NCBI GenBank assembly: GCA_947496465.1
Contig: CANMCX010000001.1
Location: forward strand, 62,001 to 126,000
Reading direction: 5' to 3'
Source of the DNA: Marinifilum_A sediminis
GTDB taxonomy: Bacteria; Bacteroidota; Bacteroidia; Bacteroidales; Marinifilaceae
Length of the DNA: 64,000 nucleotides
A program made the position numbers and the translations under genes. The notes under the pieces were generated by a model. That model was not told the DNA's origin. It made no database searches and saw nothing but the letters and a program-made list of their open reading frames with translations. Shown one piece after another: positions 63,271 through 64,000 of this stretch. Within the stretch, counting starts at the first letter, position 1, and every line of letters starts with the position of its first letter.

Positions 63271-63870
63271 TTAGTTTTTTCGAGTAATTATAAATATGAA
63301 CTTATAATCATCAATATTGGCATCTGGTTGATTGTAATAAAAGGGGATGGCTTTTGCGATGAAGATCTTAAAAGGGGTTCCCTCTATTGCAGTGCCTTCA
63401 CCAAACAAATTAATGAACTCATCATTGTAATATGAATCATCATCTAAATTAGCTGGTGCAGATTTCAGTTCATTAATTTGGCTCAATACATCTTGTACAT
63501 CATTCTCATCGTTCTTATAAGGTAAAGCCCCACAAGGTTTAGATTTTACCTCGAGATAAGAATCCCCATCACCTAGTTGTAAATAAACATGTACTCTAAT
63601 ATTCAGCGATCCTTCAGAACTATCTCCAAAATCCATAAGCGAACAATCTACTCGAACGTTATCTTTAATGTCATTTATTGAGAGAATTATGCTTTGCTCA
63701 TTGTCATTTATCTCTTTGCTATCTCCATACTTTAATTCAAATACATTTAACAAAGAGCCAACCTCATTTTCATTAAGAGATGTTTCCTGATTGTTATCAT
63801 CACACCCCACACCTAATAAAAGACAAATGCACGTAAGCATAATCAGGTGTTTTAATTTTAAAGTTTTCAT
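63271..63870 (-). CDS. Lipoprotein, function unknown
   Basis: A 199-residue exported lipoprotein: MKTLKLKHLIMLTCICLLLGVGC, lipid cysteine at the end of that leader. The mature part is acidic (DDNNQETSLNENEVG) and beta-rich (IILSINDIKDNVRVDCS, LNIRVHVYLQLGDGDSYLEV). It ends with YKFIFIITRKN. No family recognised. It is encoded directly before the M43-type protease (4 bp), so the two are almost certainly co-transcribed; a role as a partner, inhibitor or anchor of the protease is possible but not shown. The upstream 130 bp at the window edge hold no visible gene. Confidence 0.78.
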   Translation of the reverse strand: MKTLKLKHLIMLTCICLLLGVGCDDNNQETSLNENEVGSLLNVFELKYGDSKEINDNEQSIILSINDIKDNVRVDCSLMDFGDSSEGSLNIRVHVYLQLGDGDSYLEVKSKPCGALPYKNDENDVQDVLSQINELKSAPANLDDDSYYNDEFINLFGEGTAIEGTPFKIFIAKAIPFYYNQPDANIDDYKFIFIITRKN

Positions 63871-64000
63871 GATTCTTTTGAGTTAGTTTATATTCGTTTA
63901 GTTAATTGATGTTCAAGAACTACATTAGTTGCTTCCAATTCGAAAAATATGCCGTGCAAGCTTACAAAGCCCATTTCACTTTTGTCTAACTAGCCGTGTA

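Noticed and set aside
1..64000. tRNA, rRNA, transposase, integrase or phage genes
   Set aside because: None could be recognised on either strand. The repeat clusters do not encode a transposase.

Overview
The window is AT-rich chromosomal DNA from a member of the Bacteroidota, most plausibly a marine, gliding-type order such as Marinilabiliales (the order is a guess from overall gene style). The phylum call rests on several things: an UpxY-type NusG paralogue heading a polysaccharide operon, two proteins with type IX secretion (T9SS) C-terminal sorting domains, many short lipoproteins, DUF3078 and DUF6146-type proteins, and promoters of the form TAnnTTTG rather than TATAAT. No rRNA, tRNA, CRISPR array, transposase or phage gene was found.

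Region 1 (1-15466, all minus strand) is a surface-polysaccharide operon read from 15466 down past the left edge. It starts with an UpxY-like antiterminator. Next come wecC and wecB (UDP-ManNAcA synthesis), a Wzx flippase and a VioA-like sugar aminotransferase. A GT2 glycosyltransferase, a WbqC-family protein, an ATP-grasp ligase, a second PLP transferase and a Wzy-type polymerase follow. Two tandem FemAB/GNAT-like acyltransferases, a polysaccharide deacetylase, a GT4 glycosyltransferase and a gene cut by the window edge complete it. Many genes overlap or lie within 20 bp, so they are probably co-transcribed. A 0.7-kb gene-free leader lies upstream.

Region 2 (16-24 kb) holds a malic enzyme-phosphotransacetylase fusion and three peptidase genes (S41, M23, M20). 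They are separated by unusually dense palindromic repeats of at least three families. One gene there encodes a DUF559 endonuclease-fold protein, is bracketed by these repeats, and takes its stop codon from a repeat end. This is the best candidate for an under-described system in the window.

Region 3 (24-50 kb) is mostly housekeeping. It contains pyrG-yidC, a DUF349 repeat protein, Hsp20, trmD, rubrerythrin, a Gcw_chp/TorF-type porin with a structured leader, queE and a 5'-nucleotidase lipoprotein. It continues with a large hybrid histidine kinase, an Lrp/AsnC regulator, an S9 peptidase, cysQ with an SLC13 transporter (probable sulfate use), a DUF2284 Fe-S-type protein, and an HD-domain protein paired with an isocitrate/isopropylmalate dehydrogenase-like enzyme.

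Region 4 (50-64 kb) holds a RecB/AddA-like helicase-nuclease, a giant T9SS-secreted subtilase with six fibronectin III repeats, DUF6146 and DUF3078 proteins, and mnmA. It ends with a cluster of small lipoproteins around a T9SS-secreted M43-type metalloprotease. Rho-independent terminators are clear at most transcript ends and several are bidirectional between convergent genes.
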